64,000 nt of DNA from Oscillospiraceae bacterium. GTDB taxonomy: Bacteria; Bacillota_A; Clostridia; Oscillospirales; Oscillospiraceae. Shown here piece after piece: positions 32,118-39,505 of this stretch (position 1 is the first letter of the stretch; every line of letters starts with the position of its first letter). The notes under the pieces were generated by a model. The model did not search any database. It had not been told where the DNA came from and saw only the letters and a list, made by a program, of their open reading frames with translations. The stretch covers positions 1-64,000 of the forward strand of contig CADADE010000004.1 of assembly GCA_902786615.1 (NCBI GenBank), read 5' to 3'. A program made the position numbers and the translations under genes.

Positions 32118-33146
32118 ATGAGCGAGACAAAGAGGGAACAGAATCTTGATCTGCTGCGCATTGTCGCGCTTGCGGCGGTCATTCTCATGCACAGCGCCCC
32201 CGAAAACGCCGTTCCCCCCGCCACGGCCTTCGGCGCGGCCATGCTCCGGGCGGTCTGGGCCGGGGTGACCTGGTGCGTCCCCTGCTTTGTGATGATCTCC
32301 GGCCGCTTCTTTTTAGACCCCGCGCGGCGCATCGACGCGCGGCGGATCTGGACGAAATACATTCCGCGCATCGCCGCCGCCTTCGCGGTCTGGTCCGTGG
32401 TGTATGTGCTGTTTTACCGCTTTGTCCTCGCCCGGCCGATGGGTGTGCGGGAAATGCTGTCCCAGCTGCTGAGCGGGGCGTACCACATGTGGTACCTGTT
32501 TCTCATTGCGGGGCTTTACATGATCGCGCCGCTGCTGCGCCCCATCGCTGCGGACAGAAAGCTCAGCGCATATTTTCTGCTGCTGTTTCTGCTCATGAGC
32601 GCGCTCACCGGCTACGGGCCGTATCTGCCCCGTGTGGGCTGGGCCATCAGTCAAACGCTGGAAAACGCCCACATTCAGATGGTGCTGGGCTACAGCGGCT
32701 ATTTTCTTCTGGGCTGGGCGCTGACGGACGGCGCTCTCTCCCGGCGTGCCGAGCGCCTGCTCTATGCCGGGGGGCTTGTGTGCTTTGTGTTCACCTGCCT
32801 TGCCCCGAGTCTCCTGCCCATTCCCGAGGGGGAAAGCCCGCTCTTCTATCAGATGTACCTCAAGCCCAATGTGATCGTCGAATCCGCCGCGCTCTATGCC
32901 TTCTTCGCCCGGCGCGTTCCGCGTGAGCCCGCCTCGCCGCGCGCGCGCAGCGCGATCCGGGCGCTTGCCGATCTCAACTTCGGCATGTATCTCAGCCACG
33001 TCCTGTTTCTTGAGCTGCTGGCCCCCTGCGTCCCCGGCGTCAGCGTTTTTCTCTGGCTGCCCGCGCAGGTGGCGCTCACCTTCGTTCTGAGCGCCGGGCT
33101 TACCTGGCTTTTGCGGCGCGTCCCCGCGCTCCGTCGGATCTGCTGA
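32118..33146 (+). CDS. Membrane acyltransferase (acyltransferase-3 family)
   Basis: This 342-residue protein has about ten membrane helices and the acyltransferase-3 (PF01757, OafA/WecH-like) pattern: REQNLDLLRIVALAAVILMHSAP at the start with the essential His, CVPCFVMISGRFFL near 54, and a late LNFGMYLSHVLFLELL near 290. Such enzymes O-acetylate or succinylate surface polysaccharides or wall polymers. AGGAGAC precedes the ATG. It lies 24 bases after ispE, probably in one transcript. Confidence 0.88.
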   Translation: MSETKREQNLDLLRIVALAAVILMHSAPENAVPPATAFGAAMLRAVWAGVTWCVPCFVMISGRFFLDPARRIDARRIWTKYIPRIAAAFAVWSVVYVLFYRFVLARPMGVREMLSQLLSGAYHMWYLFLIAGLYMIAPLLRPIAADRKLSAYFLLLFLLMSALTGYGPYLPRVGWAISQTLENAHIQMVLGYSGYFLLGWALTDGALSRRAERLLYAGGLVCFVFTCLAPSLLPIPEGESPLFYQMYLKPNVIVESAALYAFFARRVPREPASPRARSAIRALADLNFGMYLSHVLFLELLAPCVPGVSVFLWLPAQVALTFVLSAGLTWLLRRVPALRRIC

Positions 33147-33161
33147 AACGTTTAAAACCGG

Positions 33162-33212
33162 AAAAACCCGCCCATACTGTATGTATCATCACATACGGAA
33201 GGGCGGTTTTTT
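33162..33212 (+). terminator. Hairpin that ends the ispE unit and holds the spoIIR ribosome site
   Basis: AACCCGCCC...GTATGT-ATCATC-ACATAC...GGGCGGTTTTTT is a terminator after the acyltransferase gene. The only Shine-Dalgarno candidate for spoIIR, GGAAGGG (33197-33203), lies in its right arm. Read-through RNA would thus be translated poorly, and spoIIR would need a promoter inside or after the left arm. Confidence 0.75.
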
Positions 33213-33213
33213 C

Positions 33214-33828
33214 ATGGATAAATGCAGACGTCTCAAAATCTGGGAGCTCTCGGCCCTGGTCACGCTCTGCGTGTGCCTTCTGACGGGGCTCTGGGCCGAG
33301 GGGCGGCAGCAGCGCCTTGCGGCGGGGCTGGTGCGGCTGCACGTGCTGGCGGTCTCCGACGAGGCGGAGGAGCAGGCTGTGAAGCTCCGGGTGCGTGACG
33401 CGGTGCTGCGCTATCTCGCGCCGTACTTAGACGGCGTAAAGAGCGCCGACGAGGCCGAAGCGATTCTCTCCGGGAAGCTCGACGGCGTCCGCGCAGCCGC
33501 GGAGCAAGCGGCGGAGGGGCGGGCGGTGCGCGTCACGCTGGGTGACGAGCGCTACCCCACACGGGATTACGCGGGCTTCAGCCTGCCCGCGGGGCGCTAC
33601 CGTTCGCTGCGCGTGGTGCTGGGCGAGGGAAAGGGACATAACTGGTGGTGCGTGGTCTTCCCGCCGGTCTGCCTTGCGGCGGTGGAGCGGGAGGCCGTGC
33701 GCCCCGTGATGAACCCGGAGGACTACGCCCTCATCACCCGCGAGGACGGCTGGCAGCTCCGCTTCCGCCTCGTGGAGCTCTGGGGAGAGCTCCTGACTCG
33801 CCTCAGCGTCCCCGACGGTGCGGATTAA
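33214..33828 (+). CDS. spoIIR: Stage II sporulation protein R
   Basis: This 204-residue secreted signal protein is made in the forespore and triggers SpoIIGA to process pro-sigma-E in the mother cell. An N-terminal hydrophobic segment (ELSALVTLCVCLLTGLWA) is followed by the family blocks LVRLHVLAVSDEAEEQAVKLRVRDAVLRYL near 38-68 and GKGHNWWCVVFPPVCLAAVE near 143. Its presence shows that the organism is built to form spores. Sigma-F control is expected from the family, but I could not place a sure sigma-F promoter. Confidence 0.93.
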   Translation: MDKCRRLKIWELSALVTLCVCLLTGLWAEGRQQRLAAGLVRLHVLAVSDEAEEQAVKLRVRDAVLRYLAPYLDGVKSADEAEAILSGKLDGVRAAAEQAAEGRAVRVTLGDERYPTRDYAGFSLPAGRYRSLRVVLGEGKGHNWWCVVFPPVCLAAVEREAVRPVMNPEDYALITREDGWQLRFRLVELWGELLTRLSVPDGAD

Positions 33829-34072
33829 AGCGTGACGGCTTTTTGCAGCAGCCGTTTCCCGGCATGTTCGGCGGGCGCATTCCCGGCGGAGGAGGCGGCC
33901 CCATCATGGGTTTCGGAGGCGGTGGTGAAAAGGGTCTCCCCGGCGGCGGAGGCGGCGGGCCCATCATGGGTTTCGGAGGCGGCGGCGGAACGGGCCGCGG
34001 ACGCTCCCCCATGATTCTCTCCCAGACGTCCGGGAAGGGGCGCAGACGCCGTTCCCATTCACGATTGTTCAT
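33803..34072 (-). CDS. Small proline-rich protein, candidate
   Basis: The 89-residue frame begins MNNREWERRLRPFPDVWERI, then has two copies of PPPPPKPMMGPPPPP separated by GRPFSP, and ends in a basic tail. The two repeat units come from a duplicated DNA segment (about 33893-33925 and 33953-33985). No clear ribosome site stands before the ATG, so the call is tentative; the opposite strand reads as Gly-rich without a start. It would overlap the 3' end of spoIIR by 26 bases. Function unknown. Confidence 0.45.
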   Translation of the reverse strand: MNNREWERRLRPFPDVWERIMGERPRPVPPPPPKPMMGPPPPPPGRPFSPPPPKPMMGPPPPPGMRPPNMPGNGCCKKPSRFNPHRRGR

Positions 34073-34179
34073 TTCGTTTTTCAAGAAAACATCACCGCTC
34101 CATTCTACGCCCGCTCTTGCAAAGATGTGAAAAGTGTGCGATAATCCTTTCAATCGTATTTGTATCGGAGGGTTCTGAA

Positions 34180-34911
34180 ATGGCGAGATTTTTTATGGCG
34201 GGCACCAACATTCTGGGCGGCATGGCGGTCATCCGCGGCCGGGACGCCGAGCATGTGCGCGTGCTGCGCCTGCGCCCCGGCGAGGATGTTGTCATCTGCG
34301 ACGGCGAGGGGACGGATTATAAGTGCCGCCTCGTCTACGCGGACAAGGAGGAGGCCCGGGCCGAGGTGCTGGAGGTCGTCCGCTGCCCGGCGGAGCCCAC
34401 GGTGCAGGTGACGCTGCTGTGCGGTCTGCCCAAGGGCGACCGCGTGGATTACATCATCCAGAAGGGCGTGGAGGCCGGCGCAAGCGAGATCCTGTTCTTC
34501 AACTGCGAGCGCTGCGTCGCCCGGCCCGAGACGCCGGAGAAGAAGCTGGAGCGCTGGCAGCGCATTGCCGAGGAGGCCGCCAAGCAGTCCGGGCGCGGCA
34601 TCATCCCCCAGGTCGGCTGGGCGGGCGACTTCGTCCAGGCCCTGGATCTTGCCGTCAAAAAGGAGTTGGGGCTTTTCATGTACGAAACCGGCGAGCGCGA
34701 AGCCCTGAACGCCGTACTCGAAGCGAACAAGGAGGCGAAGACCGCCGCCATCATCACCGGGCCCGAAGGGGGCTTTGCGGAGTTTGAGGCCAAGCTTGCC
34801 AAGGTCTGCGGCCTGCATGTCTGCTCCATGGGAGAGCGCATCCTCCGCTGCGAGACGGCCCCGATCGTCGCCCTCACCGCGACCATGTACGCCACGGGGA
34901 ATCTGGCATAA
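34180..34911 (+). CDS. rsmE: 16S rRNA m3U1498 methyltransferase
   Basis: This 243-residue SPOUT methyltransferase methylates U1498 of 16S rRNA. It has the N-terminal PUA-like part (HVRVLRLRPGEDVVICDGEG), then the knotted domain with LPKGDRVDYIIQKGVEAGASEI near 91, ITGPEGGF near 196 and MGERILRCETAPIVAL near 220. GGAGGG precedes the ATG at 34180. It stands alone between spoIIR and a repeat-rich gap. Confidence 0.93.
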   Translation: MARFFMAGTNILGGMAVIRGRDAEHVRVLRLRPGEDVVICDGEGTDYKCRLVYADKEEARAEVLEVVRCPAEPTVQVTLLCGLPKGDRVDYIIQKGVEAGASEILFFNCERCVARPETPEKKLERWQRIAEEAAKQSGRGIIPQVGWAGDFVQALDLAVKKELGLFMYETGEREALNAVLEANKEAKTAAIITGPEGGFAEFEAKLAKVCGLHVCSMGERILRCETAPIVALTATMYATGNLA

Positions 34912-34976
34912 ACCCTCTCCGTCATGGCCTCGCGGGAGATCGGCCATGACACCTCCCCCAGAGGGGGAGGCAAGTT
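34912..34976. repeat. Dispersed palindromic repeat copy after rsmE
   Basis: GTCATGGCC-TCGCGGGAGAT-CGGCCATGAC and ACCTCCCCC-AGA-GGGGGAGG are the same two hairpin modules seen at 47686 and 54908. Confidence 0.8.
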
Positions 34977-35038
34977 ATGTGGACAACAAAAAAGCCGCCC
35001 GGTACAGTAACCGCAGCAGCGACAAAATATTTAAAATA

Positions 35039-35101
35039 GAAACAACCCTTGACCGCGGCGATTTTTTTCCGTTCGCCTCTTCAGCAGTCAAGGGTCATTT
35101 C
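35039..35101. repeat. Inverted repeat in an AT-richer gap
   Basis: GAAACAACCCTTGAC (35039-35053) and GTCAAGGGTCATTTC (35087-35101) match at 13 of 15 positions as inverted arms. The 648-base gap from rsmE to the E2-like gene is poorer in GC than its flanks and has no supported ORF. It looks like decayed insertion DNA and holds the lone promoter described next. Confidence 0.5.
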
Positions 35102-35470
35102 ATTGAATTCTTGGTATCTAACATCCTGGTTACCTCTCTTTCTTCGTATTTCGGAGCACTGCCTCGCCAACGGGACCATTTTCATCAGCTCACAGCTTTT
35201 GATCGATTCACGATACTCCCAAATGCGGGATGAACAAGGTGGCTGTCGTCCTCCTCATATTTTGGGCCTGCAGTGCGCTCCCCATGTTTGATCGCTCCGA
35301 TACACGATCCGGGGATAGAGGAAAGTGGATTTTTTGATTTCCCTTTCTGGTTATAATATAGCAGAGGCAAGGGTATTTTGCAAGATGGGATAGTTCCCGA
35401 ATTGGGAGCAGCGTTTTTATATATTTCTCACAAATTTGCATTTAATTTTTGATCTATCAGCCTATTGCTA

Positions 35471-35499
35471 TTGACATTTTGATGAAAATCCCCTATGAT
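35471..35499 (+). promoter_or_regulatory. Strong promoter without a gene
   Basis: TTGACA (35471-35476) and TATGAT (35494-35499) with 17 bp between them face the 3' end of the E2-like gene. The transcript would start near 35506 and meet a terminator hairpin within about 20 bases. Confidence 0.7.
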
Positions 35500-35516
35500 A
35501 AAAAAGGTGTGCGTCA

Positions 35517-35556
35517 CCAAAACAGCCCCGGCCGCATGGGCCGGGGCTGTACTTTT
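35517..35556. terminator. Bidirectional terminator, E2-like gene / lone promoter
   Basis: ACAGCCCCGGCC-GCATG-GGCCGGGGCTGT is a 12-bp perfect stem. On the minus strand it is followed by TTTTGG and ends the E2-like gene; on the plus strand by ACTTTT. Confidence 0.92.
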
Positions 35557-35560
35557 CCGA

Positions 35561-36442
35561 TTAGAAAATATCGTCCACCACTCTGGTGGGAGACTGCTCC
35601 AGGATCTCCGGGTGCTGGAAGATGTAACGCCAGGCCTGCATAGCCTGGGCAAAGTAATGTCCGTCCACAGTGCGCTCGTCCAGGCTGAGCTTGATGTCCA
35701 CATATTTCTTGTCCACCATGTTGCCGTGGCGGTCCACCTCATAGACATGGTGCTTGGCGCCGAAGGCGAGGAAGATCGGCAGGGTGCCGAAGTTGTAGAT
35801 GTGGTGGAACACCGGCCCGATGCGCAGCGAGCCCAGATCCGTGATGATCATGGAGCCGTGGAAGGGGCTGGCCTCGGTCAGGCTCTCGGGCAGCCACCCG
35901 AAGTAGTCCATGACGCGCAGGATCAGGATGACGAAGCGCAGCAGAAAGCGCGGCAGGTGGCTGAGGGCTTCGGCCACATCCTCGGTATTGTTGTGCTCGT
36001 CGCTGGCCTTGACCTCGTCGATCTTCTCGTTCATTTTGCGGTAGACGTCGAAGATATTGTCCGTCGGGTCAAAGTGGATCTTGATGGTGGTCTCGGTAGC
36101 GTCGATGGCCATGGAGCGCTTGACCACCATGACCACGGTGATGTCGTTTGCGGCGTAGACGCGGCGGCCCGCCACAAAGCGGTTGAGCCCCGGCAGCATG
36201 GAGACGAGGCGGATATAGGCCGCGATCAGAAAGTGCAGGATGCCGATGCCTTTATAACCCTCCACCCGCAGTCTGCGCAGGCGGCGGTCCACCTCGCTGA
36301 CCTCCATACTCTCCTCATAGAGATTGGTGGCGTCGTTGCGGGTGGGCATGATATAGGGGATAAACCTGGAAAAGGCGGGCAGGGAACGGATCATGCGCCC
36401 GTCCTTGCGGTCGCCGAAGCGGCGCTTGTCATTTCTGGCCAT
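35561..36442 (-). CDS. E2 (2-oxoacid dehydrogenase acyltransferase)-like protein lacking the catalytic His
   Basis: This 293-residue protein matches the catalytic domain of dihydrolipoamide acyltransferases but has no lipoyl or subunit-binding domain. The fold blocks FHGSMIITDLGSLRIGPVFHHIYNFGTLPIFLAFG near 205 and VDIKLSLDERTVDGHYFAQAM near 253 are clear. The active-site motif HxxxDG (usually DHRxxDG) reads DERTVDG here: the His is Glu and the Asp is kept. It probably does not use the usual acyl transfer chemistry. An amphipathic or hydrophobic stretch (HFLIAAYIRLVSMLPGL) lies near 70. No E1/E3 genes are near. Function unknown. Confidence 0.8.
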   Translation of the reverse strand: MARNDKRRFGDRKDGRMIRSLPAFSRFIPYIMPTRNDATNLYEESMEVSEVDRRLRRLRVEGYKGIGILHFLIAAYIRLVSMLPGLNRFVAGRRVYAANDITVVMVVKRSMAIDATETTIKIHFDPTDNIFDVYRKMNEKIDEVKASDEHNNTEDVAEALSHLPRFLLRFVILILRVMDYFGWLPESLTEASPFHGSMIITDLGSLRIGPVFHHIYNFGTLPIFLAFGAKHHVYEVDRHGNMVDKKYVDIKLSLDERTVDGHYFAQAMQAWRYIFQHPEILEQSPTRVVDDIF

Positions 36443-36639
36443 AAAACAGGGAAGCTCCTTTTTTTATTTGAAAAGCGGCAGGGCTGCCCGCCGTTTCGCC
36501 TATTATACAGGCAAAGCCGCCGCTTTACAAGCCCCGCCCTCCGAATTCTGTCGGGAAAACGCCGGGCGGACTTGCAAAAAATCTGTCGGGATGGTATGCT
36601 GTTCTTAGATTTGAATTTTCCGTAAAGGAGAGTTGTGCT

Positions 36640-37014
36640 GTGCAATTACAGGAATCCGGCGAAATGTATCTGGAGACGATCCACATTCTGTCCCAGCGCG
36701 AAAAGGGCGTGCGGGCGGTGGATGTGGCCGAGTATATGGGCTTTTCCAAGCCGAGCGTGAGCCGCGCCGTGGGCCTTCTGCGCAGCGGCGGCTATCTGGA
36801 TCTGGACGCCAGCGGCTGCCTTGTGCTGACGGACGAGGGGAGGCTCGTCGCCGGGCGCACCTATGAGCGGCACCTGTTTCTGACGGATTTCTTTGTCTCC
36901 ATCGGCGTGAAGAAGGAGACCGCGGAAAAGGACGCCTGCAAGATCGAGCATGATCTCAGTGACGAGACCTTCCAGGCCATGAAGGCCTATGTGAAAAAGC
37001 AGCAGGGGACTTGA
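36640..37014 (+). CDS. DtxR-family iron-type metal-dependent repressor, short form
   Basis: This 124-residue regulator has a winged helix (RAVDVAEYMGFSKPSVSRAVGLL near 22-45) and a dimerisation/metal domain, without the SH3-like third domain of classic DtxR. Ligand positions read Met in SGEMYLE, His in ERHLFL, and Cys, Glu, His in ACKIEH. Met and Cys at these places match DtxR/IdeR (iron) and not MntR, which has Asp and Glu. It thus probably senses Fe(II). GTG at 36640 lies after AAGGAGAG. Target genes are not evident in the window. Confidence 0.85.
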   Translation: MQLQESGEMYLETIHILSQREKGVRAVDVAEYMGFSKPSVSRAVGLLRSGGYLDLDASGCLVLTDEGRLVAGRTYERHLFLTDFFVSIGVKKETAEKDACKIEHDLSDETFQAMKAYVKKQQGT

Positions 37015-37029
37015 GCCTCCCCGCGCGAT

Positions 37030-37064
37030 ATGCCCTGCGGCAAACCGCCGCAGGGCTTTCTTAT
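37030..37064. terminator. Bidirectional terminator, DtxR / Cof phosphatase
   Basis: GCCCTGCGGC-AAACC-GCCGCAGGGC is followed by TTTCTTATTTC and serves the two convergent genes. Confidence 0.9.
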
Positions 37065-37891
37065 TTCGCTAATATAAACTTCTCCACCGCTTTGGCAAAG
37101 CCCGCTTCGTTGTTTGTCAGCGTCACGAAGTCTGCCGCCGCGAGAAGCTCCGGCGCGGCGTTAGCCATGGCGACGCCGACCCCGGCCTTTTGCAGCATGT
37201 CAAGATCGTTGGTGCCGTCGCCGAGGGCCATAGTCTCCTTTGCGTCGATGCCCAGAAGCGCGCAAAGGCTCATGAGGCACTGGCCCTTGGTGGCCGTGCG
37301 GGCGTTGATTTCAATATTGAAGGGCATGGAGGTGGAGAAGATGAGGTCGGGAAAGCGCTTCGGCAGCTCCTCCAGCTCGCGGGCGCGCTGGGCCATGTCG
37401 GTAAAATAGAGCTGCAGCTTCTGCACGCCCGTCCCCTTCTCTTTGAGATAGGCCTTCAGCTCCGGCACCGGGGCGCGAAGGCCGGTGATGAGCTTTCGCA
37501 CGCCTGGGTCCGGGATGATATCGGGGGCGAGCTTCAGCATGGAGGCGGTCATATAGCCCCAGTTGTCCTGGTAGCAGTCATAGAGTACCCCGAGGCTGTC
37601 GGCGTATTCGTAGAAGGCCACAGCCTCATCCGCCGGGATCTCCGCCCGGGCGGCGGCGCGGTCCTCCACCGCGTCGTAGAGGTAGGAGCCGTTGGCGGTG
37701 ATGAACCAGCGCATAAAGGGAAGGCCTTTGAGCTCCTCCGGGATGCCCTTGTAGATGCGTCCCGTGGCGGGGACGATGTGCACGCCCTTTGCCGCGGCGC
37801 TCTTGATGGCTTCCATATTCTCCGGCGGGATCTGCTTTTTGTCGTCCAGCAGCGTCCCGTCCAGGTCAAAGGCAAGGATTTGGATAGACAT
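37061..37891 (-). CDS. Cof-type HAD-IIB phosphatase
   Basis: This 276-residue HAD hydrolase acts on sugar phosphates or similar compounds. Motif I is FDLDGTLLDD, motif II PATGR, the cap lies between residues 80 and 190, and motifs III-IV are KGQCL and ALGDGTNDLDML near 222. It follows the comM-like gene after eight bases with AGGAG and is co-transcribed with it. The physiological substrate is unknown. Confidence 0.9.
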   Translation of the reverse strand: MSIQILAFDLDGTLLDDKKQIPPENMEAIKSAAAKGVHIVPATGRIYKGIPEELKGLPFMRWFITANGSYLYDAVEDRAAARAEIPADEAVAFYEYADSLGVLYDCYQDNWGYMTASMLKLAPDIIPDPGVRKLITGLRAPVPELKAYLKEKGTGVQKLQLYFTDMAQRARELEELPKRFPDLIFSTSMPFNIEINARTATKGQCLMSLCALLGIDAKETMALGDGTNDLDMLQKAGVGVAMANAAPELLAAADFVTLTNNEAGFAKAVEKFILAK

Positions 37892-37899
37892 GAAAACTC

Positions 37900-39408
37900 C
37901 TAACTCAGCTCGAACGTTCTGTACTGTATTGCCTCGGCGATGTGGTCGGCGCGGATGGTGTCGGTGCCCTCGAGATCGGCGATGGTGCGCGCGACGCGCA
38001 GAATGCGGTCGTAGCTTCTCGCCGAGAGGTGCATGGTGTCAAACGCGGCCTTGAGCAGGATCTCGCCGTCCTGATCCGGCGCGCAGAACTGCCGCAGCTC
38101 TTTTGCCTGCATGCGGGCGTTGCACTGGGACTTGTCCGTGAAGCGGGCGCGCTGCCGCTCCCGCGCGGCGTTGACCCGCGCGCGGACATCCGCGGAGGAT
38201 TCCGCCGGGCTGCGGCGCCTGAGCTCCTCATAATCCAGCGCCGGGACCTCCACAATGAGGTCGATGCGGTCCAGCAGCGGCCCGGAAATGCGGGAATGGT
38301 AGCGGTGCACCTCCGCCTCAGAGCATTTGCAGCGCCCCGAGGGGTGCCCGTACCAGCCGCACTTGCAGGGGTTCATCGCGCACACCAGCATGAAGCGGCT
38401 CGGAAAGCTCACCGAGCCCGACACGCGCGAGACCGTGACCATCCCGTCCTCCAGCGGCTGGCGCAAAACCTCCAGCGCGTCGGAGCGAAATTCGGGCAGC
38501 TCGTCCAGAAACAGGACGCCGTTGTGGGCCAGGCTGATCTCCCCGGGGCGCGGCACCGCGCCGCCGCCCGCGAGACCCGCCGCCGACACCGTATGGTGGG
38601 GGGAGCGGAAGGGCCGCGAGGCGACCACCGGCCGCTCGTGGCTTGTGAGGCCTGCCACCGACCAGATCTCGGTGGCCTCGATGATCTCCTCGCGGCTCAT
38701 GTCCGGGAGAATGCCAGGCAGGCGCTTGGCGAGCATCGACTTGCCCGCGCCGGGCGGGCCGACGATGAGGATGTTGTGTCCGCCCGCCGCTGCGATCTCA
38801 AAGGCGCGCTTGACGTTCTCCTGGCCCTTTACATCGGCAAAGTCCGGAAGCTCCGCAGCCTCCGCAGTGAGCGTGGGGGCGGGCGTCGGCGCAAGCTTGA
38901 TTTCGCCGCGCAGGCACCGCACCAGCTCCCCCACGGTGCGCACGCCGTAGACCTCCAGCCCCTCGGCGAAGGCGGCCTCGGCAGCGTTCCCGACCGGGAC
39001 GAAGAGGCGGCGCAGCCCCTCGCGCTTGGCGGCGAGGGCCATGGGCAGCGCGCCCTGCACGGGGCGCACGTCGCCCGTGAGGCTGAGCTCCCCGATAAAG
39101 GCGGCGTCCTGATCCGGCTGTTCGATGTCCCCGGAGGCGGCGAGGATGCCCACCAGGATCGGCAGGTCATAGACCGTGCCGCTTTTCTTCTTATCCGCCG
39201 GGGCAAGGTTCACGGTGAGCCGCGACACCGGGAAGCGAAAGCCGCTGTTTTTCACCGCGGCGTGTACGCGCTCCCGCGCCTCCTTGACGGCGGCGTCCGG
39301 CAGGCCCACCACCTCAAAATGCGGCAGGCCGTTGGTGATATAGACCTCCACCGACACCCCGTAGCCGCCGATGCCGCTGACCCCGAGGCTTTGGATGGAT
39401 GAAAACAT
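37900..39408 (-). CDS. comM: YifB/ComM family Mg-chelatase-like AAA+ ATPase
   Basis: This 502-residue protein is the ComM/YifB family. In naturally competent bacteria ComM is a helicase that helps branch migration during recombination. An N-terminal Lon-protease-like S16 domain (residues 1-165, inactive in the family) is followed by the Mg-chelatase AAA+ domain: Walker A VGPPGAGKSMLAKRLPGILP near 213, Walker B GVLFLDELPEF near 292, a CNPCKCGWYGHP-type cysteine cluster near 345, and SGPLLDRIDL near 375. The ATG at 39408 is seven bases from AGGAGG; that at 39414 is too close. Confidence 0.9.
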   Translation of the reverse strand: MFSSIQSLGVSGIGGYGVSVEVYITNGLPHFEVVGLPDAAVKEARERVHAAVKNSGFRFPVSRLTVNLAPADKKKSGTVYDLPILVGILAASGDIEQPDQDAAFIGELSLTGDVRPVQGALPMALAAKREGLRRLFVPVGNAAEAAFAEGLEVYGVRTVGELVRCLRGEIKLAPTPAPTLTAEAAELPDFADVKGQENVKRAFEIAAAGGHNILIVGPPGAGKSMLAKRLPGILPDMSREEIIEATEIWSVAGLTSHERPVVASRPFRSPHHTVSAAGLAGGGAVPRPGEISLAHNGVLFLDELPEFRSDALEVLRQPLEDGMVTVSRVSGSVSFPSRFMLVCAMNPCKCGWYGHPSGRCKCSEAEVHRYHSRISGPLLDRIDLIVEVPALDYEELRRRSPAESSADVRARVNAARERQRARFTDKSQCNARMQAKELRQFCAPDQDGEILLKAAFDTMHLSARSYDRILRVARTIADLEGTDTIRADHIAEAIQYRTFELS

Positions 39409-39429
39409 GGGCATACCTCCTAATCGTGT

Positions 39430-39462
39430 TCAGCTCCCTTTTTTCAGAGGGAAGTATCTGTG
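39430..39462. repeat. Fragment of the dispersed palindromic repeat
   Basis: CAGCTCCCTTTTTTCAGAGGGAAG is one decayed hairpin of the class-1 element, upstream of the comM-like gene. Confidence 0.6.
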
Positions 39463-39471
39463 CGATTCAAA

Positions 39472-39502
39472 AAACCGGAGGCTTGCGTCTCCGGTTTTTT
39501 GA
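39472..39502 (-). terminator. Terminator of aspS
   Basis: On the minus strand ACCGGAG-ACGCAAGC-CTCCGGT is flanked by AAAAAA and TTTTTTG, four bases or so after the aspS stop. Confidence 0.93.
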
Positions 39503-39505
39503 TGC

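Noticed and set aside
35208..35441. Minus-strand 77-codon frame in the gap after rsmE
   Set aside because: No ribosome site and no similarity recognised; the AT-richer gap seems to be decayed DNA.
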